From Streptomyces sp. Root431 (GTDB lineage Bacteria > Actinomycetota > Actinomycetes > Streptomycetales > Streptomycetaceae), in contig NZ_LMEI01000008.1 in the NCBI RefSeq assembly GCF_001426585.1, forward strand, positions 304,708-368,707: a DNA stretch of 64,000 bases, read 5' to 3'. A program made the translations under genes and the position numbers. Position 1 is the stretch's first letter. Each line of letters opens with the position of its first letter. The notes under the pieces were generated by a model, which saw only the letters and a list, made by a program, of their open reading frames with translations, was not told the origin of the DNA and made no database searches. This document shows positions 44,774 through 53,746 of the stretch, piece by piece.

Positions 44774-45799
44774 GTGGACGTTTCAATGACCCTGTGGGTG
44801 CTGACCATTCTCGGTCTGGTCGCCCTCATCGGAGCCGACTTCTTCATCGGGCGGAAGCCCCATGACGTCTCGGTCAAGGAAGCCGGAATCTGGACGATCG
44901 TCTGGGTCGTGCTCGCCGTGCTCTTCGGCATCGGCCTGCTCGTGTTCGGCAACAGCCAGGCGGCCGGGGAATTCTTCGCCGGCTACGTCACCGAGAAGTC
45001 GCTCAGTGTCGACAACCTCTTCGTCTTCATCCTGATCATGGCGAAGTTCTCGGTCCCCTCCCACCTCCAGCAGCGCGTGCTGCTCGTGGGTGTGGTGATC
45101 GCCCTGGTCCTCCGCACGATCTTCATCGTCGCGGGCGCCGCGGTCATCGCGAACTTCTCGTGGGTCTTCTACATCTTCGGCGCGTTCCTGATCTACACCG
45201 CCTGGAAGCTCATCCAGGAGGCGCGCGCCGACGAGGAGGAAGAGGACTGGGAGGAGAACCGTCTCCTCAAGTCCGTCGAGAAGAAGTTCGGCGTCGCCGA
45301 CAGGTACCACGGCACGAAGCTCTTCATCCGTGTCAACGGCAAGCGCGTCCTGACCCCGCTGATGGTCGTCATGATCGCCATCGGCACCACGGACATCCTC
45401 TTCGCCCTCGACTCCATCCCGGCGATCTTCGGCCTGACCCAGGACCCGTACATCGTCTTCACCGCCAACGCCTTCGCCCTCATGGGCCTGCGGCAGCTGT
45501 ACTTCCTGATCGGCGGCCTGCTCAAGAAGCTGGTCCACCTCAGCTACGGCCTGTCGGTGATCCTCGGCTTCATCGGCGTGAAGCTCGTCCTGCACGCCCT
45601 GCACGAGTCCGGGGTGCACGTCCCGGAGATCTCCATCGGGTTCTCGCTGGCGGTCATCGGCGGCGTCCTGGTCGTCACCACGATCACCAGCCTCATCGCC
45701 TCGAAGAAGCAGGCGCAGCGAGAGGCCGCCGAGGGCGCGACCGGCCCCAAGGGCGTCGAGGACGCGGACGGCGTCGAGAAGGACAGCGTCGACGCCTGA
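44774..45799 (+). CDS. TerC-family integral membrane protein
   Basis: 341 residues, eight to nine predicted helices. TerC-family features are SVDNLFVFILIMAKFSVP near 78-95 and the partner motif DILFALDSIPAIFG near 213-226, whose acidic residues lie in the membrane and are thought to bind metal. A charged loop with DEEEEDWEENR is near 150. Recent work on Bacillus links TerC proteins to export of manganese to secreted enzymes; in Ter systems it works with TerB and TerD. GGAGG lies five bases before the GTG. Confidence 0.92.
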   Translation: MDVSMTLWVLTILGLVALIGADFFIGRKPHDVSVKEAGIWTIVWVVLAVLFGIGLLVFGNSQAAGEFFAGYVTEKSLSVDNLFVFILIMAKFSVPSHLQQRVLLVGVVIALVLRTIFIVAGAAVIANFSWVFYIFGAFLIYTAWKLIQEARADEEEEDWEENRLLKSVEKKFGVADRYHGTKLFIRVNGKRVLTPLMVVMIAIGTTDILFALDSIPAIFGLTQDPYIVFTANAFALMGLRQLYFLIGGLLKKLVHLSYGLSVILGFIGVKLVLHALHESGVHVPEISIGFSLAVIGGVLVVTTITSLIASKKQAQREAAEGATGPKGVEDADGVEKDSVDA

Positions 45800-45807
45800 C
45801 GCGTCAC

Positions 45808-45859
45808 AGACGGCGACGGCCGGCCAGGGGCACCCGCCCCCGGCCGGCCGTCGCCGTCT
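45808..45859. terminator. Bidirectional 18-bp hairpin between terC and the MHS transporter gene
   Basis: A perfect 18-bp stem (45808-45825 with 45842-45859) continued by an inner GGGGC/GCCCC pair. It lies between convergent stops. Confidence 0.88.
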
Positions 45860-45869
45860 CCGCCTCCTC

Positions 45870-47210
45870 CTAGGCGGGAGCCGCCTCCACCGCCTCGGAG
45901 CGGGCCGGCAGGGTCTCCGGGAGGAGGGCGAAGCAGCCCAGGCTGATGAGGGCCACCACGGTCAGATAGGCCGCGACGCCCCAGGGCGGGCCCGAGCCGC
46001 CGTCCGAGAGGGTCGTGGCGACGATGGGCGTCAGGGCGCCGCCGAGGACGCCCGCGAGGTTGTAGCCGACGGCCGCGCCGGTGCAGCGGACGCGGGGCTC
46101 GTAGAGCTCCGGGAGGTACGCGGCGATCACCGCGAACATCGTGATGAAGGCCAGCAGCGAGCCCAGGAAGCCGAGGAACATCAGGAGCGGCTCCGCCGTG
46201 TGCAGCAGGGCCACCATCGGGAACATCCAGAGCGCGGAGGCCGCGCACCCCGCGAGGCACAGCGGGCGGCGGCCCCAGCGGTCGGCCAGCAGGGCCACGA
46301 AGGGAGTGGCGGCACCCTTGACCGCCACCGCGGCCATGACGCAGGTCAGCATGACCGTGCTGCTCACGCCGAGCCGCTCCGTGCCGTAGGCCAGGGCCCA
46401 GGTGGAGACCGTGTAGAACACCGCGTACCCGACGGCGAGCGCCCCGGCCGTCAGCAGTACGAGCCGCCAGTGGTCGCGCACGATCTCGGTCAGCGGGGCG
46501 CTCGCCCGGCGTCCCGACGCGGACAGCTCCTCGAACTGCGGGGTCTCCGCGAGCGAGGAGCGCAGCAGCAGCCCGGCCGCCGCGAGCACCCCCGCCGCCC
46601 AGAAGGGCACCCGCCAGCCCCAGGAGCGGAAATCCGCGTCGCTCAGGCCCGCCGTGAGCGCCAGCATCACCCCGTTCGCGAGGAGGAAGCCGACGGCCGG
46701 GCCGATCTGCGGGAAGCTCGCCCACAGGGCGCGCCGGTTCGCCGGCGCGTGCTCGGCCGTCAGCAGGACCGCGCCGCCCCACTCGCCGCCGAGGCCGAGG
46801 CCCTGGAGGAAGCGGAGGGTGAGCAGGAGCAGGGGTGCGGCGATGCCGATCGTCTCGTACGTGGGGACACAGCCGACCGCGACCGTGGCGCAGCCGGTCA
46901 GGAGCAGCGAGGCGAAGAGGACCGGCCGGCGGCCGTACCGGTCGCCGACGTGCCCGAAGAGGACCGAGCCGAGCGGGCGGGCGACGAAGCCGATGGCGAA
47001 GGTGCCGAAGGCGGCGAGGGTCCCGGCGAGCGGGGAGAAGGTCGGGAAGAAGAGCGGTCCGAGGACGAGCGCGGCGGCGGTCCCGTAGACGAAGAAGTCG
47101 AAGAACTCGATGGCGGTGCCGACGAGCGAGGCGGTGGCGAGCCGGACCATCGAGGGAGGAGCGGGCGGAGCCGGCGGAGCGGGTGGCGACGGAGGGTGAC
47201 TGGTGCGCAT
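45870..47210 (-). CDS. MHS-family (metabolite/proton symporter) MFS transporter
   Basis: 446 residues, twelve helices. Helix 1 VRLATASLVGTAIEFFDFFVYG is the MHS signature; motif A copies are GHVGDRYGRRPV and ALLADRWGRRPL, and RFLQGLGLGGEWGGAVLL is the family's RxxQGxxxGGE region. Relatives import dicarboxylates, shikimate, or proline betaine by proton symport; the substrate here is unknown. The first 20 residues are Pro/Ala repeats. An internal start at M21 (GTP-free, MVRLATAS) is possible. Confidence 0.9.
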   Translation of the reverse strand: MRTSHPPSPPAPPAPPAPPSMVRLATASLVGTAIEFFDFFVYGTAAALVLGPLFFPTFSPLAGTLAAFGTFAIGFVARPLGSVLFGHVGDRYGRRPVLFASLLLTGCATVAVGCVPTYETIGIAAPLLLLTLRFLQGLGLGGEWGGAVLLTAEHAPANRRALWASFPQIGPAVGFLLANGVMLALTAGLSDADFRSWGWRVPFWAAGVLAAAGLLLRSSLAETPQFEELSASGRRASAPLTEIVRDHWRLVLLTAGALAVGYAVFYTVSTWALAYGTERLGVSSTVMLTCVMAAVAVKGAATPFVALLADRWGRRPLCLAGCAASALWMFPMVALLHTAEPLLMFLGFLGSLLAFITMFAVIAAYLPELYEPRVRCTGAAVGYNLAGVLGGALTPIVATTLSDGGSGPPWGVAAYLTVVALISLGCFALLPETLPARSEAVEAAPA

Positions 47211-47299
47211 GTGGCGCCAACTACCCTGCGGCCGTCCGGGTTACGGGGGCGTACGGAAGCGCGCGGCTGGTGAGCCGCGCGCCGGAGTACGACGGCGGG

Positions 47300-47956
47300 T
47301 CACCAGCCGCGCTCGCGCCACTCCGCGAGGTGCGGGCGCTCGTCACCGAGCGTGGTGTCCTTGCCGTGGCCGGGGTAGACCCAGGACTCGTCCGGCAGGA
47401 CGGCGAAGAGCTTGGTCTCCACGTCGTGGATGAGGCTCCCGAAGGCCTCCGGGTCCTTCCAGGTGTTGCCCACCCCGCCGGGGAAGAGGCAGTCGCCGGT
47501 GAAGACGTGCGGGTGGCCGTGCGGGTCGTCGTAGACGAGGGCGATCGAGCCCGGGGTGTGCCCGACCAGTCTGCGGGCGGTCAGCTCGACCCGGCCCACG
47601 CGGACCGTGTCGCCGTCCTCGACGGGCACGTCGGTGGCGACCGGGATGCCCTCCACGTCGTACGCCCCCGCGTAGGTCCGGGCGCCGGTCGCCGCCACGA
47701 CCTTCGCCAGGGCCTGCCAGTGGTCGCCGTGCCGGTGGGTGGTGACGACGGCCGAGATGCCGTCGTCACCGATCAGCGTGAGCAGCGTGTCGGCGTCGTT
47801 CGCCGCGTCGATCAGCAGCTGCTCGCCGGTCGCCCGGCAGCGCAGCAGGTACGCGTTGTTGTCCATCGGGCCGACCGCGACCTTCGAGATCATCAGGTCC
47901 GTCAGCTCGTGCACGTCCGCCGGTCCGCCGACCTTCACACTTCCGCTGTACGTCAT
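47300..47956 (-). CDS. Metallo-beta-lactamase-fold hydrolase, glyoxalase II-like
   Basis: 218 residues. The metal motif HxHxDH is seen as TTHRHGDHWQAL near 73-84, with later ligands in GHTPGS (His near 134), FTGDCLFPGG (Asp) and YPGHGKDT (His near 196). Such enzymes hydrolyse thioesters, often of the small thiol conjugates; in actinobacteria mycothiol esters would be the equivalent of glutathione's. The ATG start lies six bases after a -10 element, so no leader is expected. It has a full TTGTCGGTG damage-type element, unlike its neighbour gene. Confidence 0.88.
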   Translation of the reverse strand: MTYSGSVKVGGPADVHELTDLMISKVAVGPMDNNAYLLRCRATGEQLLIDAANDADTLLTLIGDDGISAVVTTHRHGDHWQALAKVVAATGARTYAGAYDVEGIPVATDVPVEDGDTVRVGRVELTARRLVGHTPGSIALVYDDPHGHPHVFTGDCLFPGGVGNTWKDPEAFGSLIHDVETKLFAVLPDESWVYPGHGKDTTLGDERPHLAEWRERGW

Positions 47957-47962
47957 GGGCTC

Positions 47963-47985
47963 AGCCTAGCTCCGCCCACCGACAA
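47963..47985 (-). promoter_or_regulatory. PafBC/RecA-NDp-type promoter of the MBL-fold gene
   Basis: On the minus strand TTGTCGGTG (47985-47977), eight bases, TAGGCT (47968-47963), six bases, ATG. This is the only site with a full nonamer match to TTGTCRGTG. Confidence 0.78.
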
Positions 47986-47994
47986 CAGGCCTCG

Positions 47995-48684
47995 CTAGAG
48001 CGGCGGAAGCGCCGGGAGCGGGCCGCCCTCGGTCTTGAGGGCGGAGCCGTCGCGGCGGCCGGCGAGCCAGCCGAGGAGCTCGGCGGCCGGGCCGGTCACG
48101 GTCACCCCGCCGCCCCCGGCCGAGCCGGTGGTCCAGGTGCCCGTGCCCTCGGCGGCCACGATCCGGGTCGGCGGCACGGTCGCGTTGCCGGTGAAGCGCT
48201 CCGCGAGGAAGTCGATCTCCCGCTGGACGAACTCCTCGGGGAGGTCCTCCAGCTCGTAGCCGACGCCCAGGTCGACGTGGTGCAGGGCCACCTCGACCCA
48301 GCGGCGGAAGGGGATCCGGGAGGCGCTGTCCGTGACGCCGTTGCGGAGCTCGACGATGCGGCTCCAGTCGGCGGGCTCGGCGCCCACGGCCTGGAAGCCG
48401 TCGCCGCTCTCGCGCACGTCGGCGAGCTGGACGGCGAGCGGGCGGCCGGCGTCGCGCTCGATGTCGGCGTCGCGGGTCGCGCCGTCGGTGTACATGGGAC
48501 GGCCCTGGAGGACGTTCACCAGAGCGTCGGCGTTCCGGGCGATGTGGGCCAGGACATGGCCGCGCGTCCAGCCCGGAAGCCGTGACGGCTCGGCCGTCGC
48601 CGCGTTGTCCCAGGAGGCGGCCGCGTCCAGCAGCCGGTCGGTCGCTGCCTTGACAGAGGCGAGATCACGTTCGTGGTCGATCAT
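47995..48684 (-). CDS. Maleylpyruvate isomerase-family mycothiol-dependent protein
   Basis: 229 residues of the DinB-like fold. The N-terminal helix pair has [26 protein letters not shown] and the metal-ligand His of [15 protein letters not shown]; further His are in [14 protein letters not shown]. The zinc triad of mycothiol-dependent maleylpyruvate isomerase is therefore probably present. Many paralogues do other mycothiol-linked reactions. The ATG at 48684 is chosen because a strong promoter's -10 ends seven bases before it. It diverges from uvrA and lies behind the MBL gene on the same strand. Confidence 0.85.
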   Translation of the reverse strand: MIDHERDLASVKAATDRLLDAAASWDNAATAEPSRLPGWTRGHVLAHIARNADALVNVLQGRPMYTDGATRDADIERDAGRPLAVQLADVRESGDGFQAVGAEPADWSRIVELRNGVTDSASRIPFRRWVEVALHHVDLGVGYELEDLPEEFVQREIDFLAERFTGNATVPPTRIVAAEGTGTWTTGSAGGGGVTVTGPAAELLGWLAGRRDGSALKTEGGPLPALPPL

Positions 48685-48691
48685 GGCGCCG

Positions 48692-48720
48692 ACCCTAGCG
48701 CCGCCACTCGTTCGGGTGAA
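48692..48720 (-). promoter_or_regulatory. Housekeeping-type promoter, leaderless, of the isomerase-family gene
   Basis: On the minus strand TTCACC (48720-48715), 17 bp, TAGGGT (48697-48692), then seven bases to the ATG. Confidence 0.7.
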
Positions 48721-48840
48721 GCGGTCTCCACGGGGCCGGAAATCGAATGTGCGTGCTATACGCTCGACGGAAGCATCCGGCATCCTTGGTTGTTGGGTGT
48801 GTCAGGCACATCCGCTCTCTCAAGAAAGGTGCGGACCGGC

Positions 48841-51800
48841 GTGGCCGACCGTCTCATCGTTCGTGGCGCTCGCGAGCACAATCTCAAGAACGTCTCGCTC
48901 GACCTCCCGCGTGACTCCCTCATCGTCTTCACCGGGCTCTCGGGATCGGGCAAGTCCTCCCTCGCGTTCGACACGATCTTCGCCGAGGGGCAGCGCCGGT
49001 ACGTCGAGTCGCTCTCCTCCTATGCCCGGCAGTTCCTCGGCCAGATGGACAAGCCGGACGTCGACTTCATCGAAGGTCTGTCGCCCGCCGTCTCCATCGA
49101 CCAGAAGTCGACCTCGCGCAACCCGCGCTCGACGGTCGGCACCATCACCGAGGTCTACGACTACCTCCGCCTGCTCTTCGCCCGCATCGGCAAGCCGCAC
49201 TGTCCCGAGTGCCGCCGGCCGATCTCCCGCCAGTCGCCGCAGGCCATCGTCGACAAGGTCCTGGAGCTCCCCGAGGGCAGCCGCTTCCAGGTCCTCTCGC
49301 CGCTCGTGCGCGAGCGGAAGGGCGAGTTCGTCGACCTCTTCGCCGACCTCCAGACCAAGGGCTACAGCCGCGCCCGGGTCGACGGCGAGACCGTACAGCT
49401 GAGCGAACCGCCGACGCTGAAGAAGCAGGAAAAGCACACGATCGAGGTAGTCGTCGACCGCCTCACCGTGAAGGACAGCGCCAAGCGCCGTCTCACCGAC
49501 TCGGTCGAGACCGCGCTCGGACTCTCCGGCGGCATGGTCGTGCTCGACTTCGTCGACCTCCCCGAGGACGACCCCGAGCGCGAGCGGATGTACTCGGAGC
49601 ACCTCTACTGCCCGTACGACGACCTCTCCTTCGAGGAGCTGGAGCCGCGCTCCTTCTCCTTCAACTCGCCCTTCGGCGCCTGCCCGGACTGCACCGGCAT
49701 CGGCACGCGCATGGAGGTCGACCCCGAGCTGATCGTCCCGGACGAGGACAAGTCGCTCGACGAGGGCGCCATCCACCCCTGGTCGCACGGGCACACCAAG
49801 GAGTACTTCGGCCGGATGATCGACGGCCTCTCCCAGGCCCTCGGCTTCCGCACCGACATCCCCTTCGCCGGTCTTCCGCAGCGGGCCAAGAAGGCCCTCA
49901 TGTACGGCCACAAGACCCAGATCGAGGTCCGCTACCGCAACCGCTACGGGCGGGAGCGCGCCTGGACCAGCCCCGCCTTCGAGGGTGCGGTCTCCTTCGT
50001 CAAGCGGCGGCACGGCGAGGCCGAGAGCGACTCCAGCCGCGAGCGCTTCGAGGGCTACATGCGCGAGGTGCCCTGCCCCACCTGCGAGGGCACCCGCCTC
50101 AAGCCGATCGTCCTCGCGGTCACGGTCATGGACCGGTCCATCGCCGAGGTCTCCGGGATGTCCATCAGCGACTGCGCCGAGTTCCTCTCCCGGCTCACCC
50201 TCAACGACCGCGACAAGAAGATCGCCGAGCGGGTCCTCAAGGAGGTCAACGAGCGGCTGCGCTTCCTCGTCGACGTCGGCCTCGACTACCTCTCCCTCAA
50301 CCGGGCCGCCGGCACGCTCTCCGGCGGCGAGGCCCAGCGCATCCGGCTCGCCACCCAGATCGGCTCCGGCCTCGTCGGCGTGCTGTACGTGCTCGACGAG
50401 CCGTCCATCGGCCTGCACCAGCGCGACAACCACCGGCTCATCGAGACGCTGGTCCGGCTCCGGGACATGGGCAACACGCTCATCGTCGTCGAGCACGACG
50501 AGGACACCATCAAGGTCGCGGACTGGGTCGTCGACATCGGCCCCGGCGCCGGCGAGCACGGCGGCAAGGTCGTCCACTCCGGCACCATGAAGGAGCTCCT
50601 CGCCAACGAGGAGTCGATCACCGGGCAGTACCTGTCCGGCCGCAGGGCGATCCCCACCCCGGACATCCGCCGCCCGATCGACCCCGGGCGCCGGCTCACC
50701 GTGCACGGGGCCCGCGAGAACAACCTGCAGGACATCGACGTCTCCTTCCCGCTGGGCGTCCTCACGGCCGTCACGGGCGTCTCCGGCTCCGGCAAGTCGA
50801 CCCTGGTCAACGACATCCTCTACACCCACCTGGCGCGCGAGCTGAACGGCGCCAAGTCGGTGCCCGGGCGCCACACGCGGGTGGACGGCGACGATCTCGT
50901 CGACAAGGTCGTGCACGTCGACCAGTCCCCGATCGGCCGCACCCCGCGGTCGAACCCGGCGACCTACACCGGCGTCTTCGACCACGTCCGCAAGCTCTTC
51001 GCCGAGACGATGGAGGCCAAGGTCCGGGGCTACCTGCCCGGCCGGTTCTCCTTCAACGTCAAGGGCGGCCGCTGCGAGAACTGCTCCGGCGACGGCACGA
51101 TCAAGATCGAGATGAACTTCCTCCCGGACGTCTACGTCCCGTGCGAGGTCTGCCACGGCGACCGGTACAACCGGGAGACCCTGGAGGTCCACTACAAGGG
51201 CAAGTCCATCGCCGAGGTCCTGAACATGCCGATCGAGGAGGCCCTCGGCTTCTTCGAGGCCGTCCCGACGATCTCGCGCCACCTGCGCACGCTCAACGAG
51301 GTCGGCCTCGGGTACGTCCGCCTCGGGCAGTCCGCGCCGACGCTCTCCGGCGGCGAGGCCCAGCGCGTGAAGCTCGCCTCCGAGCTCCAGAAGCGCTCCA
51401 CGGGCCGCACGGTCTACGTCCTGGACGAGCCGACCACGGGTCTGCACTTCGAGGACATCTCGAAGCTGATCAAGGTGCTGTCCGGCCTGGTCGACAAGGG
51501 CAACTCGGTGATCGTCATCGAGCACAACCTCGATGTCATCAAGACCGCGGACTGGCTCATCGACATGGGCCCCGAGGGCGGCAACGGCGGCGGCCTGGTC
51601 GTCGCCGAGGGCACGCCCGAGGAGGTCGCCTCGGTCCCGGCCAGCCACACCGGCAAGTTCCTCCGCGAGATCCTCGGCGCGGACCGGATCAGCGACGCGG
51701 GCGGGACCGTCCCGGCGGCGCGCGGGGCGAAGAAGGCGGCGGCGAAGAAGGCCCCCGCCAAGAAGACGGCCGCCAAGAAGGCCGTCGCCCCGGCGAAGAA

Positions 51801-51885
51801 GACCGCCGCCAAGACGGCGGCCACGAAGGCCACGGCCACCAAGGCCGCCGCCAAGAAGGCGACGACCCGGGCCCGCAAGGCCTGA
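48841..51885 (+). CDS. uvrA: Excinuclease ABC subunit A
   Basis: 1014 residues. UvrA is the damage-recognising ABC ATPase of nucleotide excision repair. Two Walker A motifs, GLSGSGKS at 32-39 and GVSGSGKST near 646, two ABC signatures (LSGGEAQR) and the zinc CxxC pairs in CPECRR, CPDCTG, CPTCEG and CENCSG, CEVCHG are all present. The start GTG follows AAAGG, 12 bases upstream. Beyond the ordinary C-terminus (about residue 958) there is a 56-residue tail of Ala/Lys repeats with no acidic residue. No damage-type element is found before this gene. Confidence 0.98.
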   Translation: MADRLIVRGAREHNLKNVSLDLPRDSLIVFTGLSGSGKSSLAFDTIFAEGQRRYVESLSSYARQFLGQMDKPDVDFIEGLSPAVSIDQKSTSRNPRSTVGTITEVYDYLRLLFARIGKPHCPECRRPISRQSPQAIVDKVLELPEGSRFQVLSPLVRERKGEFVDLFADLQTKGYSRARVDGETVQLSEPPTLKKQEKHTIEVVVDRLTVKDSAKRRLTDSVETALGLSGGMVVLDFVDLPEDDPERERMYSEHLYCPYDDLSFEELEPRSFSFNSPFGACPDCTGIGTRMEVDPELIVPDEDKSLDEGAIHPWSHGHTKEYFGRMIDGLSQALGFRTDIPFAGLPQRAKKALMYGHKTQIEVRYRNRYGRERAWTSPAFEGAVSFVKRRHGEAESDSSRERFEGYMREVPCPTCEGTRLKPIVLAVTVMDRSIAEVSGMSISDCAEFLSRLTLNDRDKKIAERVLKEVNERLRFLVDVGLDYLSLNRAAGTLSGGEAQRIRLATQIGSGLVGVLYVLDEPSIGLHQRDNHRLIETLVRLRDMGNTLIVVEHDEDTIKVADWVVDIGPGAGEHGGKVVHSGTMKELLANEESITGQYLSGRRAIPTPDIRRPIDPGRRLTVHGARENNLQDIDVSFPLGVLTAVTGVSGSGKSTLVNDILYTHLARELNGAKSVPGRHTRVDGDDLVDKVVHVDQSPIGRTPRSNPATYTGVFDHVRKLFAETMEAKVRGYLPGRFSFNVKGGRCENCSGDGTIKIEMNFLPDVYVPCEVCHGDRYNRETLEVHYKGKSIAEVLNMPIEEALGFFEAVPTISRHLRTLNEVGLGYVRLGQSAPTLSGGEAQRVKLASELQKRSTGRTVYVLDEPTTGLHFEDISKLIKVLSGLVDKGNSVIVIEHNLDVIKTADWLIDMGPEGGNGGGLVVAEGTPEEVASVPASHTGKFLREILGADRISDAGGTVPAARGAKKAAAKKAPAKKTAAKKAVAPAKKTAAKTAATKATATKAAAKKATTRARKA
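51712..51882 (+). repeat. Ala/Lys-rich tail-coding repeats in uvrA
   Basis: Degenerate repeats of [17 protein letters not shown] and KTAATKAT type, like linker histone H1 tails. The region is rich in AAG and GCC codons. Confidence 0.75.
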
Positions 51886-51891
51886 CGCGGA

Positions 51892-51917
51892 GGCGGGGCC
51901 CCATCCGGGGCCCCGCC
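51892..51917 (+). terminator. Hairpin terminator after uvrA
   Basis: GGCGGGGCCCC (51892-51902) pairs perfectly with GGGGCCCCGCC (51907-51917) around an ATCC loop, seven bases after the stop. Confidence 0.85.
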
Positions 51918-52032
51918 CTCACGTCGCCGCCTCACGTCCCCGCCTCAGCCCGGGCCCGGGGGAAGGGCCGTCGAAGCCCGCCGGTATCGTCGGTTCGGTC
52001 ATGCCTTGCCCCGATCCCGCCCTGGAGCGCTC

Positions 52033-52458
52033 ATGTCCGGCCAGTCCAGCCGCCGCACCGTACTGAAGGGTGCCGCCCTCGCCGGCGCCGCCGGGCTGGG
52101 AGTCGCCGCCTGCTCCACCGAGTCGAAGCTCGGCCACGCCGGGGTCCCGACCCCGACCGTGCCCGTCACCCTCGGTGCCCCGGACGAGGTCCCCGTCGGC
52201 GGTGCCAAGCTCTACCGCGAGCAGCGGGTCCTGGTGAGCTGCCCGGCCAAGGGCCAGTACAAGGCGTTCAGCGCCCAGTGCACCCACGCCGGCTGCGTCC
52301 TCGACAAGATCGAGGACAACGCGGGCAACTGCCCCTGCCACGGCAGCCGCTTCGACGTGACGACCGGCAAGGCGCTCAAGGGCCCGGCGACGGTCCCGCT
52401 CCCCGAGGTCCCCGTCCGCGTCGAGAACGGCAAGCTGGTCGCCGGCCCCGAGGCGTAA
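52033..52458 (+). CDS. Rieske [2Fe-2S] lipoprotein, Tat-exported
   Basis: 141 residues. The N-terminus reads SSRRTVLKGAALAGAAG with a twin-Arg motif, and a lipobox GVAAC follows, so the folded cluster protein is exported by Tat and lipid-anchored outside. The cluster ligands are C-T-H (CTHAGC) and C-P-C-H (CPCHGSRF), about 85 and 105. Fold length is that of a minimal Rieske domain with no partner enzyme in the neighbourhood; it may pass electrons to another membrane system. ATG at 52033 chosen for the twin-Arg distance. Confidence 0.9.
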   Translation: MSGQSSRRTVLKGAALAGAAGLGVAACSTESKLGHAGVPTPTVPVTLGAPDEVPVGGAKLYREQRVLVSCPAKGQYKAFSAQCTHAGCVLDKIEDNAGNCPCHGSRFDVTTGKALKGPATVPLPEVPVRVENGKLVAGPEA

Positions 52459-52465
52459 GCCGCAC

Positions 52466-52561
52466 GAGGCACGCGCCCCAAGGCTCCGGCCCCGAGGCAC
52501 GCGCCTCAAGGCTCCGACCCCGAGACGTAGGCCCGAGGCACGCGCCCCGGGGCACCGGCCC
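52466..52561. repeat. 28-bp tandem repeats after the Rieske gene
   Basis: Copies at 52466-52493 and 52494-52521 match at 26 of 28 bases; a 13-base partial unit and a third copy (52535-52561) follow. The pattern is GAGGCACGCGCCCCAAGGCT. They are not coding. Confidence 0.82.
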
Positions 52562-52581
52562 GAAGCGTAGGCGCCCGGGCC

Positions 52582-53511
52582 TCACGACCAGTCCCAGTCG
52601 ATCCCCAGGATCCCCGGGCGCACCCCCTGCTCCACGACGTGCACGGTGCGGTGCCGGCCGCTCAGCGTCAGCTCCGCGCGGCCCCCGCGCGGCGCGCCCG
52701 CCGACGACTGGGCGAACCTCCGGCACCGCACCGGCAGCGCCGCCTCGTCGAAGCGCACCTGGAGCACGTACTGCCCGCCGGCGAAGCTGAAGCCGCGCAC
52801 GTACTCCCCGCTCGGTCCCGCCGTACCGTCCTCGAAGCCGTACGAGAACAGATGCGTGTCCCCGGCCCGCAGCCGCGCGTCGAAGAGCAGCTCCGCGACC
52901 ACCACTCCCGTCCCGGCGTGCCACCGCACCCGCCCGGTCCGGCAGTTCTCCACGGCCCGCACCTCCACCCGGGACGGATCACACCCCGGATCCCCGTGGT
53001 GGATGGCCAGATAGCGGTCGACCCCGTCCCGGTGCGCCCGCACGACGTGCTGCGACTCGCGCCCCACCAGCTCCCGCGCCGCCCCTATCCGCACCCGCTC
53101 GTGATGCCCCACCGTGTGCAGCCCGCCGTCCGCCGGGGACTCCAGCTCCGCGAGCAGCTCCTCGACCGAGCCGGACGCCTCCACCAGTGAGCGGTACGAG
53201 CGGCCCGCCGGGCGTTCCACGTCGGCCCGGCCCGCAGCGTCCCCCGACAGGAGCCGGAGGAGCGAGTTCCCCGGAAGCTGGAGCACCTCCTCCAGGGCGC
53301 GCACGGCCTTCAGGGACTCCGGCCGCTGCGGCCGCCGGGCGCCTTGCTGCCAGTAGCTCAGGCTCGTCACACCGACCCTGATGCCCCGGTGTGCCAGATG
53401 GTGCTGGACCCGCTGGAGCGGCAGCCCGCGCACGGCGAACGCGGTGCGCAGCGCCAGATGGAAGGGACCGGTGTGCAGCAGCTGCGCAAGATCGGCCTCG
53501 GTGTGGCTCAC
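52582..53511 (-). CDS. HTH-like protein of unknown function
   Basis: 309 residues. The first 65 residues (LRTAFAVRGLPLQRVQHHLAHRG, then VTSLSYWQQGARRPQRPESL) look like a helix-turn-helix of the XRE type, with the rest a mainly beta region of about 210 residues rich in Arg and Gly (RYLAIHHGDPGCDPSRVEVRAVENC). It is not an enzyme that I recognise. Similar proteins are found across Streptomyces as putative regulators. It is divergent from the protease gene and has an ATG start with weak GGAG. Confidence 0.7.
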   Translation of the reverse strand: MSHTEADLAQLLHTGPFHLALRTAFAVRGLPLQRVQHHLAHRGIRVGVTSLSYWQQGARRPQRPESLKAVRALEEVLQLPGNSLLRLLSGDAAGRADVERPAGRSYRSLVEASGSVEELLAELESPADGGLHTVGHHERVRIGAARELVGRESQHVVRAHRDGVDRYLAIHHGDPGCDPSRVEVRAVENCRTGRVRWHAGTGVVVAELLFDARLRAGDTHLFSYGFEDGTAGPSGEYVRGFSFAGGQYVLQVRFDEAALPVRCRRFAQSSAGAPRGGRAELTLSGRHRTVHVVEQGVRPGILGIDWDWS

Positions 53512-53649
53512 GAGGGCTCCTCAGTGAACGTTCACGGTGGGGGAGCGGACCGTCGCGCCGCGGGCGGTGGGCGGGCAGGTGGGCCAAGGGCGTCTGTTCA
53601 CACCCGGGTCACACCGTTCACAGTCCGATGTCACCCCGCATTGAAGCGT

Positions 53650-53678
53650 GTTGACCCGCTCCCGACAACGGCCGATGC
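53650..53678 (+). promoter_or_regulatory. Candidate promoter of the C70-like protease pair
   Basis: TTGACC (53652-53657), 17 bp, GATGCT (53675-53680, near the end of this range). The -35 is perfect in five of six bases; the -10 has G for T at position one. Confidence 0.4.
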
Positions 53679-53746
53679 TCCTGACCAGCGTCCGGACGCG
53701 CTCCTCCACTCCCCACATCCCCACCCCCCTCCACGGGAGGAACGCG

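Noticed and set aside
48800..48807. TGTCAGGC upstream of uvrA as a further damage-type element
   Set aside because: It deviates at two of the conserved positions and there is no TAnnnT eight bases downstream.
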